From: CAZCWX01 sp964502465
Lineage (GTDB): Bacteria; Desulfobacterota; Binatia; Bin18
Assembly: GCA_964502465.1 (NCBI GenBank)
Contig: CAZCWX010000474.1
Span: 1 to 26,339 of the forward strand
Reading direction: 5' to 3'
DNA: 26,339 bases
Shown here in pieces: positions 15,441 through 23,079 of this stretch (the stretch's first letter is position 1; each line of letters opens with the position of its first letter). Under the pieces are notes generated by a model that was given only the letters and a program-made list of their open reading frames with translations, was not told where the DNA came from and did no database searches. Both the position numbers and the translations under genes were made by a program.

Positions 15441-16329
15441 CCTCCTGAATCTGTTGCGCGAGCGCTTGTATCGAGGGAAATTTTTGCTCCCCACGCAGGC
15501 GTTCAATAAAGCCCACGCGTAGGCGCGTTCCATACAGATCGGCAGAAAAGTCGAACAGATGGGCTTCAATCGTTCGTTTATTGCCAGCGAATGTCGGATT
15601 CGTCCCCACATTCGCTACCCCTGGCACTTGAGCTTCTCCCACATCAACAACCACAGCATACACACCGTTGGGCAGGAGCAGGTCTGTTCGCGGTCGAAGA
15701 TTAGCGGTGGGAAAACCGAGGCTACGACCACGCTGAAAGCCTTTTTCAACTCGACCACTCACCGCGTATGGGCGTCCTAAGCAGCGAGAGACCTCAGGCA
15801 TATCTCCGGCACTGAGGAGTGCGCGGACCGCCGTACTGCTCACCTCCTGATTACCGACCCGTACTGGTCCGACAATCTCCACTTCAAATCCATATACTCG
15901 GCCGAGTTGCTCGAGGGTCGTAGCCCGCCCAGCACCTTTGTGACCAAAACTGACGTTATGACCAACGATGACTTTTTCTACACGAAGAGTGTCAACCAGG
16001 TAACATCGCACAAACTCTTCCGGAGTAAGGCGCGAGAAAGCGAGAGAAAAACGTTGCAACACTACCCCCTGAATGCCCAGATTGGCAAAGAGAAACAATT
16101 TTTCTCTCAGGCTTAAAATTAACGACAGGGCACGCTCTGGCCGTAAGACCACTAACGTGTGTGGATAAAACGTCAAGACCAGTGACATCCCTTGCCGTGC
16201 GCGCGCTTCTTGCACGACACGCGCCAAGATCGCTTGATGTCCAAGGTGAATGCCATCAAAATTACCGATACTCACAACGGGATGGGGAAACGAAGGATGC
16301 TGGTGAATGAGGTGACGGATAATCTCCAT
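15394..16329 (-). CDS. ribF: Bifunctional riboflavin kinase / FAD synthetase
   Basis: The enzyme makes FMN from riboflavin and then FAD. The N-terminal nucleotidyltransferase domain has SIGNFDGIHLGHQAIL near residues 20-35 and a later STAVRALLSAGDM. The C-terminal kinase domain shows GRSLGFPTANL and PNGVYAVVVDVG, then EAHLFDFSADLYG. The ATG at 16329 gives 311 residues; a GTG at 16344 would add five. It follows cpoB with a gap of about 40 nt and runs into rluD. FAD supply is relevant to the flavoprotein SdhA elsewhere in the window, though the genes are not linked in one operon. Confidence 0.95.
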   Translation of the reverse strand: MEIIRHLIHQHPSFPHPVVSIGNFDGIHLGHQAILARVVQEARARQGMSLVLTFYPHTLVVLRPERALSLILSLREKLFLFANLGIQGVVLQRFSLAFSRLTPEEFVRCYLVDTLRVEKVIVGHNVSFGHKGAGRATTLEQLGRVYGFEVEIVGPVRVGNQEVSSTAVRALLSAGDMPEVSRCLGRPYAVSGRVEKGFQRGRSLGFPTANLRPRTDLLLPNGVYAVVVDVGEAQVPGVANVGTNPTFAGNKRTIEAHLFDFSADLYGTRLRVGFIERLRGEQKFPSIQALAQQIQEDASRARALLSNRAQH

Positions 16330-16371
16330 AGAATGTCTACTCACACGCCGAAGGCGTGGAGATACGAACTT

Positions 16372-17226
16372 TTAGCGGCTCAGGGTTTGGAGTTGAGCAC
16401 GAGCCTCTTGTGCTTGTTCCGATTTTGGATGGTCGTTAATCAGTTTTTGCAAAATCAGCCTCGCATCGGTTCTGTCGCCAATTTCGAGAAATGCGTGCGC
16501 TTGCCGGAGTAGCGCTGCCGGCACTCTATCTCCTCTACGATACTTCAAGACATCATTAAACTCGAGAATAGCGCGATTATAATCCTTCTGTATAAAATAA
16601 ATCTCACCAATCCAGTACTGCGCATCATCGGCTATAGAGGAATCAGGATACTTCCTTTGAAACGTACGAAACTGCTGAATCGCCCGGTCGTACTGTCGCT
16701 CTTGCATTGCGCGCATGCCGAGTCTGTACTCATCCTGCACATCGACCGGCTCTCTTGCAAGAGCAGTTTCTTCTGGACTTGGTGCGGGTCTGGGCGGCAG
16801 AACCCCTGACGGAGGCAGTGGTTGGGGTTGTCCAGGATACTCAGGGGCGACAACCCCAGATTCGTCTGGTCTGGGCAAAGGTGGTTCACCAGTAATCAGT
16901 GGAGGCGGAGTCTCCAGCGGACGCATTCTCATCTGCCTTTCGAGGACAACAATGCGGTCCTCTAAGAGCTTGACTTGTGGGGAGGCACCGCCACGCTCTT
17001 TTGCAACACGGTCAAGACGGTAGCGAATTTCCTCAACTTCGCCACGAACTTTCTCAACTTCGCGCCGTAAACTATCTAAGGTTGCTCTGCTATCAGCCGC
17101 CTGTGCTCGCAACGTATCGCGTTCCCGCTGCACCTCTTGAATGTCAGCCTGAGTGGCACAGCCATTCAATGCCAAGGGAAGGAAAATCAAGGAAAAAACA
17201 AAAGAAAAGTAGTTCACTGCTGTCAA
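16372..17226 (-). CDS. cpoB: Tol-Pal-associated TPR protein CpoB/YbgF, as a predicted lipoprotein
   Basis: This 284-residue envelope protein has four parts. A hydrophobic leader ends in the lipobox LNGC (C23 when counted from the TTG at 17226). A coiled coil follows at about 27-98 (VQRERDTLRAQAADSRATL), then a Pro-rich linker at about 100-155. C-terminal TPR repeats span about 165-284 (YRLGMRAMQERQYDRAIQQF, YFIQKDYNRAILEF). CpoB of E. coli is soluble in the periplasm, links Tol to peptidoglycan synthesis and forms trimers through the coiled coil. The start is uncertain: TTG at 17226 or GTG at 17217, with a TAA just upstream, and the leader has no positively charged n-region. It follows pal by 15 nt. 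Confidence 0.87.
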   Translation of the reverse strand: MTAVNYFSFVFSLIFLPLALNGCATQADIQEVQRERDTLRAQAADSRATLDSLRREVEKVRGEVEEIRYRLDRVAKERGGASPQVKLLEDRIVVLERQMRMRPLETPPPLITGEPPLPRPDESGVVAPEYPGQPQPLPPSGVLPPRPAPSPEETALAREPVDVQDEYRLGMRAMQERQYDRAIQQFRTFQRKYPDSSIADDAQYWIGEIYFIQKDYNRAILEFNDVLKYRRGDRVPAALLRQAHAFLEIGDRTDARLILQKLINDHPKSEQAQEARAQLQTLSR

Positions 17227-17241
17227 TTAGGAAGACGTGAG

Positions 17242-17787
17242 TTAGCGGTTCAGCACGAGGAAATGGACTCGCCGATTCTGTTGCCAACAACTCTCGGTTG
17301 CCTCACGACACAAGGGCAGTTCTTCACCATAGCTAATCGTGGAGAGCCGATCTGGTGACACGCCGAGAGTGACCAAATAGTCGCGTGCGGATCTGGCCCT
17401 TTTGGCTCCAAGAGCAAGATTGTACTCGGTGGTACCCCGCTCATCACAATGACCTTCGACCTCAACCCGTGCCTGAGGGTTGCCTTGTAACCAGCTCGCG
17501 TTAGAGCGCAAGGTCTCACGCGATTCAGCAGAAAGGTCAAAGGAATCATAAGCGAAGTAAATGTCTTGTAGAGGACCGCCCCGCTCAGGACCATAATCGA
17601 TCTGTTTCTGGGTCGTTTCACCAGGAGCCCCAGCGGGCGGAAGGACGCTCTCCCCCATACCAGAAGGCCCAAGACCGCCTGTGATGGTTTCACTCGGCGG
17701 TGGGGTTTTCTTCGGACAACCGCTCACGGTAAGAGCGATGAACATTACACCAGCAAACCACCAACGCCACACTCTGAAACTCCCCAT
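17242..17787 (-). CDS. pal: Peptidoglycan-associated lipoprotein Pal
   Basis: Pal is the outer-membrane lipoprotein that binds peptidoglycan and TolB. It is 181 residues from the ATG at 17787 (MGSFRVWRWWFAGVMF). That start has an AGGAAAAG ribosome site and a proper lipoprotein signal ending TVSGC at C24. A longer frame from 17856 overlaps tolB and is less likely. A Pro/Gly-rich linker leads to the OmpA-like domain: IYFAYDSFDLSAESRETL, VEVEGHCDERGTTEYNLALG and KRARSARDYL. Two extra cysteines near the C-terminus (CREATESC) could form a disulphide. Confidence 0.95.
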   Translation of the reverse strand: MGSFRVWRWWFAGVMFIALTVSGCPKKTPPPSETITGGLGPSGMGESVLPPAGAPGETTQKQIDYGPERGGPLQDIYFAYDSFDLSAESRETLRSNASWLQGNPQARVEVEGHCDERGTTEYNLALGAKRARSARDYLVTLGVSPDRLSTISYGEELPLCREATESCWQQNRRVHFLVLNR

Positions 17788-17818
17788 CTTTTCCTGCTTT
17801 TCCTTCCTGAGTGCGCAA

Positions 17819-19117
17819 TCACTCCAAGCGTGAAGACCACGCCGGACTAGTATCATCTCCCCCCCCCCCAGTCAATTGTTTATTGCTCCGCCCATCTTTA
17901 CTCGCAATGCGCAGCCGCCCTCTCGAACTAAAGACCAAGTAGCGCCCATCAGGGGACCAAGAAGCATCCTCACCGGCAGCTATTTCCCACGGATCTCCAC
18001 CACTAGCATTGACCGTCATAATACGGAAGCCACCAGCTCGGCCCGTGTAAGCAATCAGATCTCCCTTCGGAGACCACACTGGTGATGTGTTGTAGTTTCC
18101 CCTGAAGGTCAAACGTCGCACCTTGCCAGTGTTCACATTGATGATGTAAATCTGTGGATTGCCACCACGACTTGAACAAAAGGCGATTTCTCGTCCATCT
18201 GGGGACCAAGTCGGAGAAACATCAATACCAGAATGGTCGGTGAGACGCCGGATCAACCGGCCTTCGGGAGAAAGCAAAAAGAGGTCGGAGTTTCCCTCTT
18301 GTTCAAGACTGACGGCGATCATCGACCCATCAGGAGACCAGCGGCCACCGTATCCAACTACCGGATACAGGCGGTTTTCCCGTCCGCTCTGCAGGTCGAG
18401 AAGGTAGGGATACGGTCCTCCTCGTTTATAAGAAAAAAAACTCAGTACCGTAGCCGTAGGGTTCCAGCTCGGTCCCAGACTGAGGGTCCGATCCTTCGTG
18501 ACCTGAGTCACCTCTGAACCGGTGAGGTCAGTAACGTAAATTTCTTTTGCGCGCCCGCCACCTCGATTTGTAACAAAAGCAATCTTCGAGTCAAAAGGGC
18601 CGAGTTCACCAGTCAAGAATAACATAATTTGATCAGCAAAACGGTGTGCCATGCGTCGCAAATCGGCTCGACGACCGCGGTAACGTTTGCCACCCAGTTG
18701 TTTCTGTTGCGCCACATCAAAGAGGAGGACCTCGACCGTTAAATCATCCCCAGACAGAGACAATCCTCCCTTGACCAAGGCAAGCGTGCCTAACACTGAC
18801 CAGTTTTGAAAATTGATTTCTTCAAGTGAAAAGCCAGATGGCCCTTCGATATAAGCACCGCGGTCGATGACTCTGAATAGTCCAGAAAGATCAAGGTCTC
18901 GGGCAACAACATCGGCAAATGTTTCTCCCAACCTACGCTCATCTCCCCTGGTCAAGTTCGCAAGCGGAGAGATTGCTATCGGGAGCCCAGCTCCCCCAGG
19001 CTCAGGCACCTCAATTTTGATCTGCCCATGCGCCAATGACGCCGCGCTGCCGCACACGAAGGCCGCAAAGCACCTCAACCACATTCCCCAGCCCCACCAC
19101 CAACTCCGTTCTGTCAT
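17819..19117 (-). CDS. tolB: Tol-Pal system periplasmic beta-propeller protein TolB
   Basis: TolB is 432 residues from the ATG at 19117, with a Sec signal (MTERSWWWGWGMWLRCFAAF) ending near AHGQ. The frame extends to 19186 but that part overlaps tolA. The N-terminal alpha/beta domain spans about 32-165. The six-bladed propeller follows, marked by repeats such as GGRWSPDGSMIAV, PTWSPDGREIAFCS, PVWSPKGDLIAYTG, ASWSPDGRYLVFSS and PAWSS. TolB shuttles between Pal and TolA in outer-membrane constriction. A run of 11 G in the coding strand (17869-17859) sits about 15 codons before the stop. The frame given yields a normal-looking end (GGGGDDTSPAWS). Confidence 0.95.
   Translation of the reverse strand: MTERSWWWGWGMWLRCFAAFVCGSAASLAHGQIKIEVPEPGGAGLPIAISPLANLTRGDERRLGETFADVVARDLDLSGLFRVIDRGAYIEGPSGFSLEEINFQNWSVLGTLALVKGGLSLSGDDLTVEVLLFDVAQQKQLGGKRYRGRRADLRRMAHRFADQIMLFLTGELGPFDSKIAFVTNRGGGRAKEIYVTDLTGSEVTQVTKDRTLSLGPSWNPTATVLSFFSYKRGGPYPYLLDLQSGRENRLYPVVGYGGRWSPDGSMIAVSLEQEGNSDLFLLSPEGRLIRRLTDHSGIDVSPTWSPDGREIAFCSSRGGNPQIYIINVNTGKVRRLTFRGNYNTSPVWSPKGDLIAYTGRAGGFRIMTVNASGGDPWEIAAGEDASWSPDGRYLVFSSRGRLRIASKDGRSNKQLTGGGGDDTSPAWSSRLE
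17859..17869. repeat. Run of 11 C/G in the tolB 3' coding region
   Basis: Eleven consecutive C on the plus strand encode the Gly-rich GGGG before DDTSPAWS. A change of one or two bases here would alter the last residues of TolB. The run is a slippage-prone spot and also a common place for assembly error. Confidence 0.75.
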
Positions 19118-19121
19118 AATC

Positions 19122-20207
19122 CTAATTTGGGCGCTCCTCTCCGCCAAAAGACACTTCAACTTTCTGCATAGTAAACTCTTGCACATACGCCTGAGGAGGG
19201 GGAGGAAGAGGACTGGCGTTCCTCACAGCTCGCAAGGTTGACTCATCAAAAGCTCTATCTCCAGAAGGTCTGAGCAATTCGACCGCAAAAATTTGTCCGT
19301 CAGGTTGCACCCCAAAGCGCACCACAGCACTCAACCCCGTCTTCTTTTCCGCTACAATCCAACTCTCTTTGACACGCCGCTTGACTTGTTCCGTATACAT
19401 GATGAACTCAAGACCACGCACCACGCCACCTCCGCCCTCACCTGGGGCACCTCCTATGGTCGGAGGACCAGAGCCGCTTCCTCTCCCACTAGGCTCTTCC
19501 TTTTCTTGTACTTGCTTTCTGATGCGATCTAAGGCCGCAAGGATTTTTTTGTCTCGCTCATCGGCAGAGACACTAGAAGGGTTGTTCGCAACGTTTGGAG
19601 TTGACGAAGGGGGAGGGGTCGTCGCCACCTTCTTTGGTTCCGCTTGTGGCGCGGTCTTTTCCGGAGCTGGCTTGGCCTCAGTCTTTTTTGTCTCTGGTTT
19701 TTTCTCTTCCGACTTGACGACGACCTTTTCAGCTACCGGCGCGGTTTCTGTCTTTTTCGATTCTGGTTTTTTCTCACTCTGCTTCGTCGGTGTTTTTTCC
19801 GGCTCTACTTTGGCTGCGGCCTGTTTTATCTCTACCGGTTTTACCTGCTCCTGAGGCGGGATAGGCTCAGCCACCTTTTTTTCCTGCACAGCCACTGGAG
19901 GTTTCACTGCAGGCTTAGGCTGGGGCGGAGGGGAAGTGGGCTTTTCCGTCCTTGTCGCGTCACGGGGTACAGTCGCTCTGCCTGCGCCTGATGGAATATT
20001 CGTCCCGAGGCCAGCAGGACTGACTAACTCCACTGTATAGGCCCTAGGCGCAGACGGGCCGGATTGTCCACGAGTTGCAAAAATGATGAGAAGAATAAAG
20101 ATGGCTGCGTGAAGGACTGCAGAGATGACAACCATGCGACTCAGCCGATTATCTTGTCGATTCTCTTGTGGCTGGCCCTTGTGACGAGGTATTTGACGAG
20201 CGGTCAT
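19122..20207 (-). CDS. tolA: TolA/TonB-like energy transducer of the Tol system
   Basis: This 361-residue protein spans from inner membrane to outer envelope. One N-terminal membrane helix lies at about 25-45 (VVISAVLHAAIFILLIIFAT). A long Lys/Pro/Glu/Ala-rich linker spans about 70-230, with a repeated EKKPE-KKTE unit. A TonB-like C-terminal domain spans about 265-355 (AVVRFGVQPDGQIFAVELLR, DESTLRAVRNASPLPPPP). The C-terminus looks more like TonB_C than E. coli TolA domain III, usual outside Gammaproteobacteria. Position between tolR and tolB indicates a TolA role. The ATG overlaps the tolR stop (ATGA), and tolB starts 4 nt after its end. Confidence 0.92.
   Translation of the reverse strand: MTARQIPRHKGQPQENRQDNRLSRMVVISAVLHAAIFILLIIFATRGQSGPSAPRAYTVELVSPAGLGTNIPSGAGRATVPRDATRTEKPTSPPPQPKPAVKPPVAVQEKKVAEPIPPQEQVKPVEIKQAAAKVEPEKTPTKQSEKKPESKKTETAPVAEKVVVKSEEKKPETKKTEAKPAPEKTAPQAEPKKVATTPPPSSTPNVANNPSSVSADERDKKILAALDRIRKQVQEKEEPSGRGSGSGPPTIGGAPGEGGGGVVRGLEFIMYTEQVKRRVKESWIVAEKKTGLSAVVRFGVQPDGQIFAVELLRPSGDRAFDESTLRAVRNASPLPPPPQAYVQEFTMQKVEVSFGGEERPN
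19681..19775. repeat. Imperfect repeat in the tolA linker
   Basis: Two nearly identical stretches of about 26 nt (19681-19706 and 19750-19775) encode EKKPETKKTE and EKKPESKKTE. They point to internal duplication in the extended Lys/Glu/Pro linker. Confidence 0.6.
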
Positions 20208-20647
20208 CGGTCATCCTTCAGGGGTTCAGTCACCATGCCGAGCTTTCTCACCCCCGCATTCTGCACTGCGGCCATTACTTCTACAACTTTTCCATAGGGC
20301 ACATTTTTGTCTGCACGGAGATACACTGCACGGTCAGGCCGTGCTTGAACAATAGCGGCAAGTTTTTGACTCAATTCCTCCGGTTTCAGCGGGCTATCGT
20401 TCAGCAGCACCTTGCCTTCACGGGTCACTGAGACTACGAGTTGTTCTTCTTCTCCTTCTAATGGCCCGGCTGTCACTTGAGGCAGATCGACATTGACTCC
20501 TAGTTGGAGGATTGGCGCGGTCACCATGAAAATCACGAGTAACACCAGCATAATGTCCACCAGCGGGACAACGTTAATCTGCGCGATAGTGGAGTCATTC
20601 TGTTGATCAAAGGCCATAAGCTTTACACCAATAGCATGCACCGGCAC
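20204..20647 (-). CDS. tolR: Tol-Pal inner-membrane protein TolR (ExbD family)
   Basis: TolR is a single-pass protein of the proton-driven TolQR motor. The membrane helix has the invariant Asp in NVVPLVDIMLVLLVIFMV, and the periplasmic domain ends in VYLRADKNVPYGKVVEVMAA followed by GVRKLGMVTEP, as in ExbD/TolR. The GTG at 20647 lies 6 nt after the tolQ stop with an AGGT-type site. An ATG at 20617 (MAFDQQNDSTIAQINVVPL) is a good alternative by homology but has no ribosome site. The end overlaps tolA in an ATGA. Confidence 0.93.
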   Translation of the reverse strand: MPVHAIGVKLMAFDQQNDSTIAQINVVPLVDIMLVLLVIFMVTAPILQLGVNVDLPQVTAGPLEGEEEQLVVSVTREGKVLLNDSPLKPEELSQKLAAIVQARPDRAVYLRADKNVPYGKVVEVMAAVQNAGVRKLGMVTEPLKDDR

Positions 20648-20653
20648 GCTGAC

Positions 20654-21406
20654 CTAGAGAAAATGACGCTCAGCGATATTAAGAAATTCAGCAGAAAAGT
20701 TCTCCATTTCTGAAGCAAGTACTCGAACTTGACGACTAAAGTAGTTATACGCCATGACGGAAGGAATGGCTGCTGCCAAGCCGACCGCTGTCGCTATTAA
20801 TGCTTCAGCGATGCCAGGGGCGACCGCCTGGATGGTCGATGCTCCAGTACGACTTAAGCCCATGAAAGCGTTCATGATTCCCCATACGGTACCAAACAGA
20901 CCGATGAATGGCGCCGTGCTTGCAGTCGTCGCCAGAAAGGTCAAGGCCCGTTCCAATCGCGTGATCTGTTCACGGCTGGCGCGGCGCATTGCTCGCTCAA
21001 CATTCTCGATCCCCCCTTCGTCGCTGGCTAAGGTGTGGTCGCCAGGATTAGCAGGATGAGCAGGGTGAGCCTGTTTACGGCCACGCGTGATACGCATCAG
21101 TTCTTGATACCCTGCGCGAAAGACTTGCGCGACTGGGCTCTCTTTCATCTCCAAGCTTGCCGTACTGATTGCCGAGAGATTCTTCGCGTCCCAAAACACT
21201 TCAGTGAAGCGTTCAGACTCGCGTCGCGCTTGCCGGATTTGGCGAAACTTATAAAAAATGATCCCCCAGCTGATCACCGAGAAGGCCAACAACAAATAGA
21301 GTACACTCTGAACCACCGGCCCAGAGTGGGTAACCATATCGACGATATTGTCCTGCCGGAAGGGACCTTCCTGCTGGACTGCAATGCTCCAGAAAGAAAA
21401 TGCCAT
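20654..21406 (-). CDS. tolQ: Tol-Pal inner-membrane protein TolQ (MotA/ExbB family)
   Basis: TolQ is the multi-pass proton-channel subunit of the motor that drives TolA. I place the start at the ATG at 21406, giving 250 residues. The frame stays open to a TTG at 21517, but that codon lies inside the -35 box. An ATG at 21337 (MVTHSGPVVQSVLYLLLAF) is another candidate. Helices are at about 30-50, 150-172 and 190-215 (LERALTFLATTASTAPFIGL, GIAEALIATAVGLAAAIPSV). A low-complexity His/Pro insert (AHPAHPANPGD) lies in the cytoplasmic loop. It is the first gene of tolQRAB-pal-cpoB. Confidence 0.93.
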   Translation of the reverse strand: MAFSFWSIAVQQEGPFRQDNIVDMVTHSGPVVQSVLYLLLAFSVISWGIIFYKFRQIRQARRESERFTEVFWDAKNLSAISTASLEMKESPVAQVFRAGYQELMRITRGRKQAHPAHPANPGDHTLASDEGGIENVERAMRRASREQITRLERALTFLATTASTAPFIGLFGTVWGIMNAFMGLSRTGASTIQAVAPGIAEALIATAVGLAAAIPSVMAYNYFSRQVRVLASEMENFSAEFLNIAERHFL

Positions 21407-21489
21407 AAAATCAGTACCAACGTTGCTTTGCCGGATCGCTTGTCTACCACGGCTTTCGTCGCTATCCCTGAGCCACGAGATAAAATAGT

Positions 21490-21517
21490 AATATATGGGT
21501 GAGTCAGAGCGAGTCAA
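21490..21517 (-). promoter_or_regulatory. Sigma70-type promoter of tolQ
   Basis: On the minus strand TTGACT (21517-21512) and TATATT (21495-21490) are separated by 16 nt; a TATTAC at 18-nt spacing overlaps the same -10. Transcription would start near 21483, about 77 nt before the tolQ ATG at 21406. Confidence 0.7.
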
Positions 21518-21524
21518 TTGACTC
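21501..21524. promoter_or_regulatory. Candidate operator: palindrome plus direct repeat over the tolQ -35 box
   Basis: GAGTCAATTGACTC (21511-21524) is a perfect 14-bp palindrome covering the -35 hexamer. A third copy of GAGTCA at 21501-21506 lies exactly 10 bp, one helical turn, away in the spacer. A dimeric regulator bound here would block RNA polymerase. The regulator is unknown. Confidence 0.45.
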
Positions 21525-21687
21525 AGCCCTCTCGCTCGCTTGACGACCTTCGCTCAATCGGAAAAAATGTATAGAATTAGGTCAGACTATACTTACCCTT
21601 AGTGAACATAAATTATAGTGAAGTAAAGTGTCGTGAACTGCATGCTCGCTGACGTACGCGCTAACTAGCGCAAGACTTGGGTAACCT
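21525..21687. other. Divergent tolQ-tpiA intergenic region
   Basis: This A/T-rich stretch contains several TATA-like words (TATACT, TATAGT, TATAGA), but none is paired with a good -35 box at the correct spacing for tpiA. A small stem-loop (GCGCT, loop AACT, AGCGC at 21658-21671) lies 16 nt before the tpiA ATG. No gene is seen. Confidence 0.5.
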
Positions 21688-22446
21688 ATGACGAGACGCC
21701 ATCCGTTGATTGCTGGCAACTGGAAAATGCACGGGACTCGTACCGAGACGGAGAAAATCCTCTCCGCGCTGAAAGACCAGATCACAGCCCTTACTGATCG
21801 CGAGGTCGTAGTCGCTCCTCCGTTCACTGCGTTAGAGACTGCGGCTCGCGTTTTGACTGGCTCTTCTATCCATCTCGCTGCTCAAAACGTATACTGGGAA
21901 CTACAGGGGGCATTCACCGGTGAAATTTCTGGCCCTATGCTCAAAGAGCTTGGTTGCACCTATGTGATCCTCGGTCACTCTGAGCGGCGGCAGTATTTTG
22001 CTGAAACCGATGAACAGGTGGCCCGCAAAGTCCGCGCTGCGCAACGAGATGGACTTGTGCCGATCGTGTGTGTCGGGGAGACGTTGCAGGAGCGCGAGCA
22101 GGGAAATACCTTCGCGGTGATTACTCGTCAGCTACAAGGTGCTCTTCACAATCAGGAGAAGGCTGCGCTTGCCTCTCTTGTCATCGCGTATGAACCAGTA
22201 TGGGCAATTGGCACGGGACGCACCGCAACCCCCGCTCAGGCTCAGGAAGTCCATGCAACCATCCGAGGTGCTCTCGTGGAACTAGCAGATCATAAGGCCG
22301 CGTCGGCGATTCGTATCCTCTACGGCGGCAGCGTGAAACCAGACAATATAGACGGACTCATGGCAGAAGCTGACGTTGATGGGGCGCTCGTTGGCGGGGC
22401 GAGCCTGCAGGCTGACTCTTTTGCCCGCATCGTGAACTTTCGTTAG
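21688..22446 (+). CDS. tpiA: Triosephosphate isomerase
   Basis: This 252-residue TIM-barrel enzyme interconverts dihydroxyacetone phosphate and glyceraldehyde 3-phosphate. Catalytic residues are K13 (AGNWKMHGT), H97 (VILGHSERRQ) and E169 (VIAYEPVWAIGTG), with the phosphate-binding ILYGGSVKPDN near the C-terminus. The ATG follows AACCT and has no strong ribosome site. It is the first of the two plus-strand genes; secG follows after 10 nt. Confidence 0.97.
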   Translation: MTRRHPLIAGNWKMHGTRTETEKILSALKDQITALTDREVVVAPPFTALETAARVLTGSSIHLAAQNVYWELQGAFTGEISGPMLKELGCTYVILGHSERRQYFAETDEQVARKVRAAQRDGLVPIVCVGETLQEREQGNTFAVITRQLQGALHNQEKAALASLVIAYEPVWAIGTGRTATPAQAQEVHATIRGALVELADHKAASAIRILYGGSVKPDNIDGLMAEADVDGALVGGASLQADSFARIVNFR

Positions 22447-22456
22447 GATTTTCTTT

Positions 22457-22915
22457 ATGTGGTATACAGCTCTCATCATCGTTCATATTGTTTCGTGCTT
22501 CTTCCTTGTTGCCGTCGTGCTCCTTCAAACCGGCAAAGGTTCGGACATTGGTGCGGTTTTCGGTGGCTCTAGCCAAACCATCTTTGGCAGTTCCGGCGCA
22601 GGGAATCTTTTAACCAAGCTGACTACCGCCACTGCAGTTATTTTCATGCTGACTTCCCTTACCCTCACCTACGGCACGACGCGGCAAACCCCGCAGAGCG
22701 TCTTTGATAATGCACCGGTGAGTGCTCCAGTCCCAACTGCACCAGAAAATGCACCAACAACCCAATCGCAAGAAAGTAGTCAAAACCCGGCGACCGCACC
22801 TCTCCCTGCAGGCGAGCCTGCTCGACCCGCGCATGAATCGGCTCAGCCTGCTCCGATGACATCTGAGTCCACCGCAGCACCATCGGCTGCGGATCCGTCA
22901 GCGACAAAAGAGTAG
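22457..22915 (+). CDS. secG: Preprotein translocase subunit SecG with a long Pro/Ala-rich tail
   Basis: SecG assists SecYEG-mediated export. Two membrane helices are seen at about 3-22 and 52-72, with the typical loop VVLLQTGKGSDIGAVFGG followed by SSQTIFGSSGAGNLLTKLT. The core is normal, but residues about 80-152 form a low-complexity tail rich in Pro, Ala, Thr, Ser and Gln (NAPVSAPVPTAPENAPTTQS). Such tails occur in SecG of several lineages. The ATG has a TAGGA ribosome site. tpiA-secG is a widespread pair; the tRNA-Leu that often follows it elsewhere was not found here. Confidence 0.94.
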   Translation: MWYTALIIVHIVSCFFLVAVVLLQTGKGSDIGAVFGGSSQTIFGSSGAGNLLTKLTTATAVIFMLTSLTLTYGTTRQTPQSVFDNAPVSAPVPTAPENAPTTQSQESSQNPATAPLPAGEPARPAHESAQPAPMTSESTAAPSAADPSATKE

Positions 22916-22917
22916 AC

Positions 22918-22946
22918 AAAAAGGGCGAAACCCCTGAAGGAGCCCC
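22918..22946 (-). terminator. Possible terminator of the BREX operon, convergent with secG
   Basis: On the minus strand a hairpin at 22946-22923 (outer GGGC paired with GCCC, inner TCC with GGG, with an unpaired GTTTC) is followed by TTTTT at 22922-22918. The stem is short and bulged, so strength is doubtful. It lies between the two converging units, 3 nt beyond the secG stop. The rest of the 164-bp gap holds only a weak CCTCC/GGAGG stem near 23041. Confidence 0.35.
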
Positions 22947-23079
22947 AGCACAGTCTTTTCCGCTCACTTGCACAGCAACCTCAACGAAGCGACCACCCTC
23001 TGCTTTATCTTTTGTCGAGAGGTTCTTTCTGCTAAGACGCCTCCTGATAGGGAGGGGATCGTGTGAACCGCTGAGTCGC

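Noticed and set aside
15441..15611. Longer RluD starting at 15611
   Set aside because: The extra residues are ribF read out of frame and are unlike any pseudouridine synthase.
17859..17869. Frameshift in tolB at the G-run
   Set aside because: The frame as given continues into a normal-looking TolB end (DDTSPAWS) and a stop just before pal.
21407..21517. TolQ extension from a TTG at 21517
   Set aside because: The codon overlaps the -35 box of a good promoter and would be upstream of the transcription start.
22916..23079. A tRNA or attachment site at the secG-BREX boundary
   Set aside because: No cloverleaf, TTCGA-type arm or flanking direct repeat is visible.
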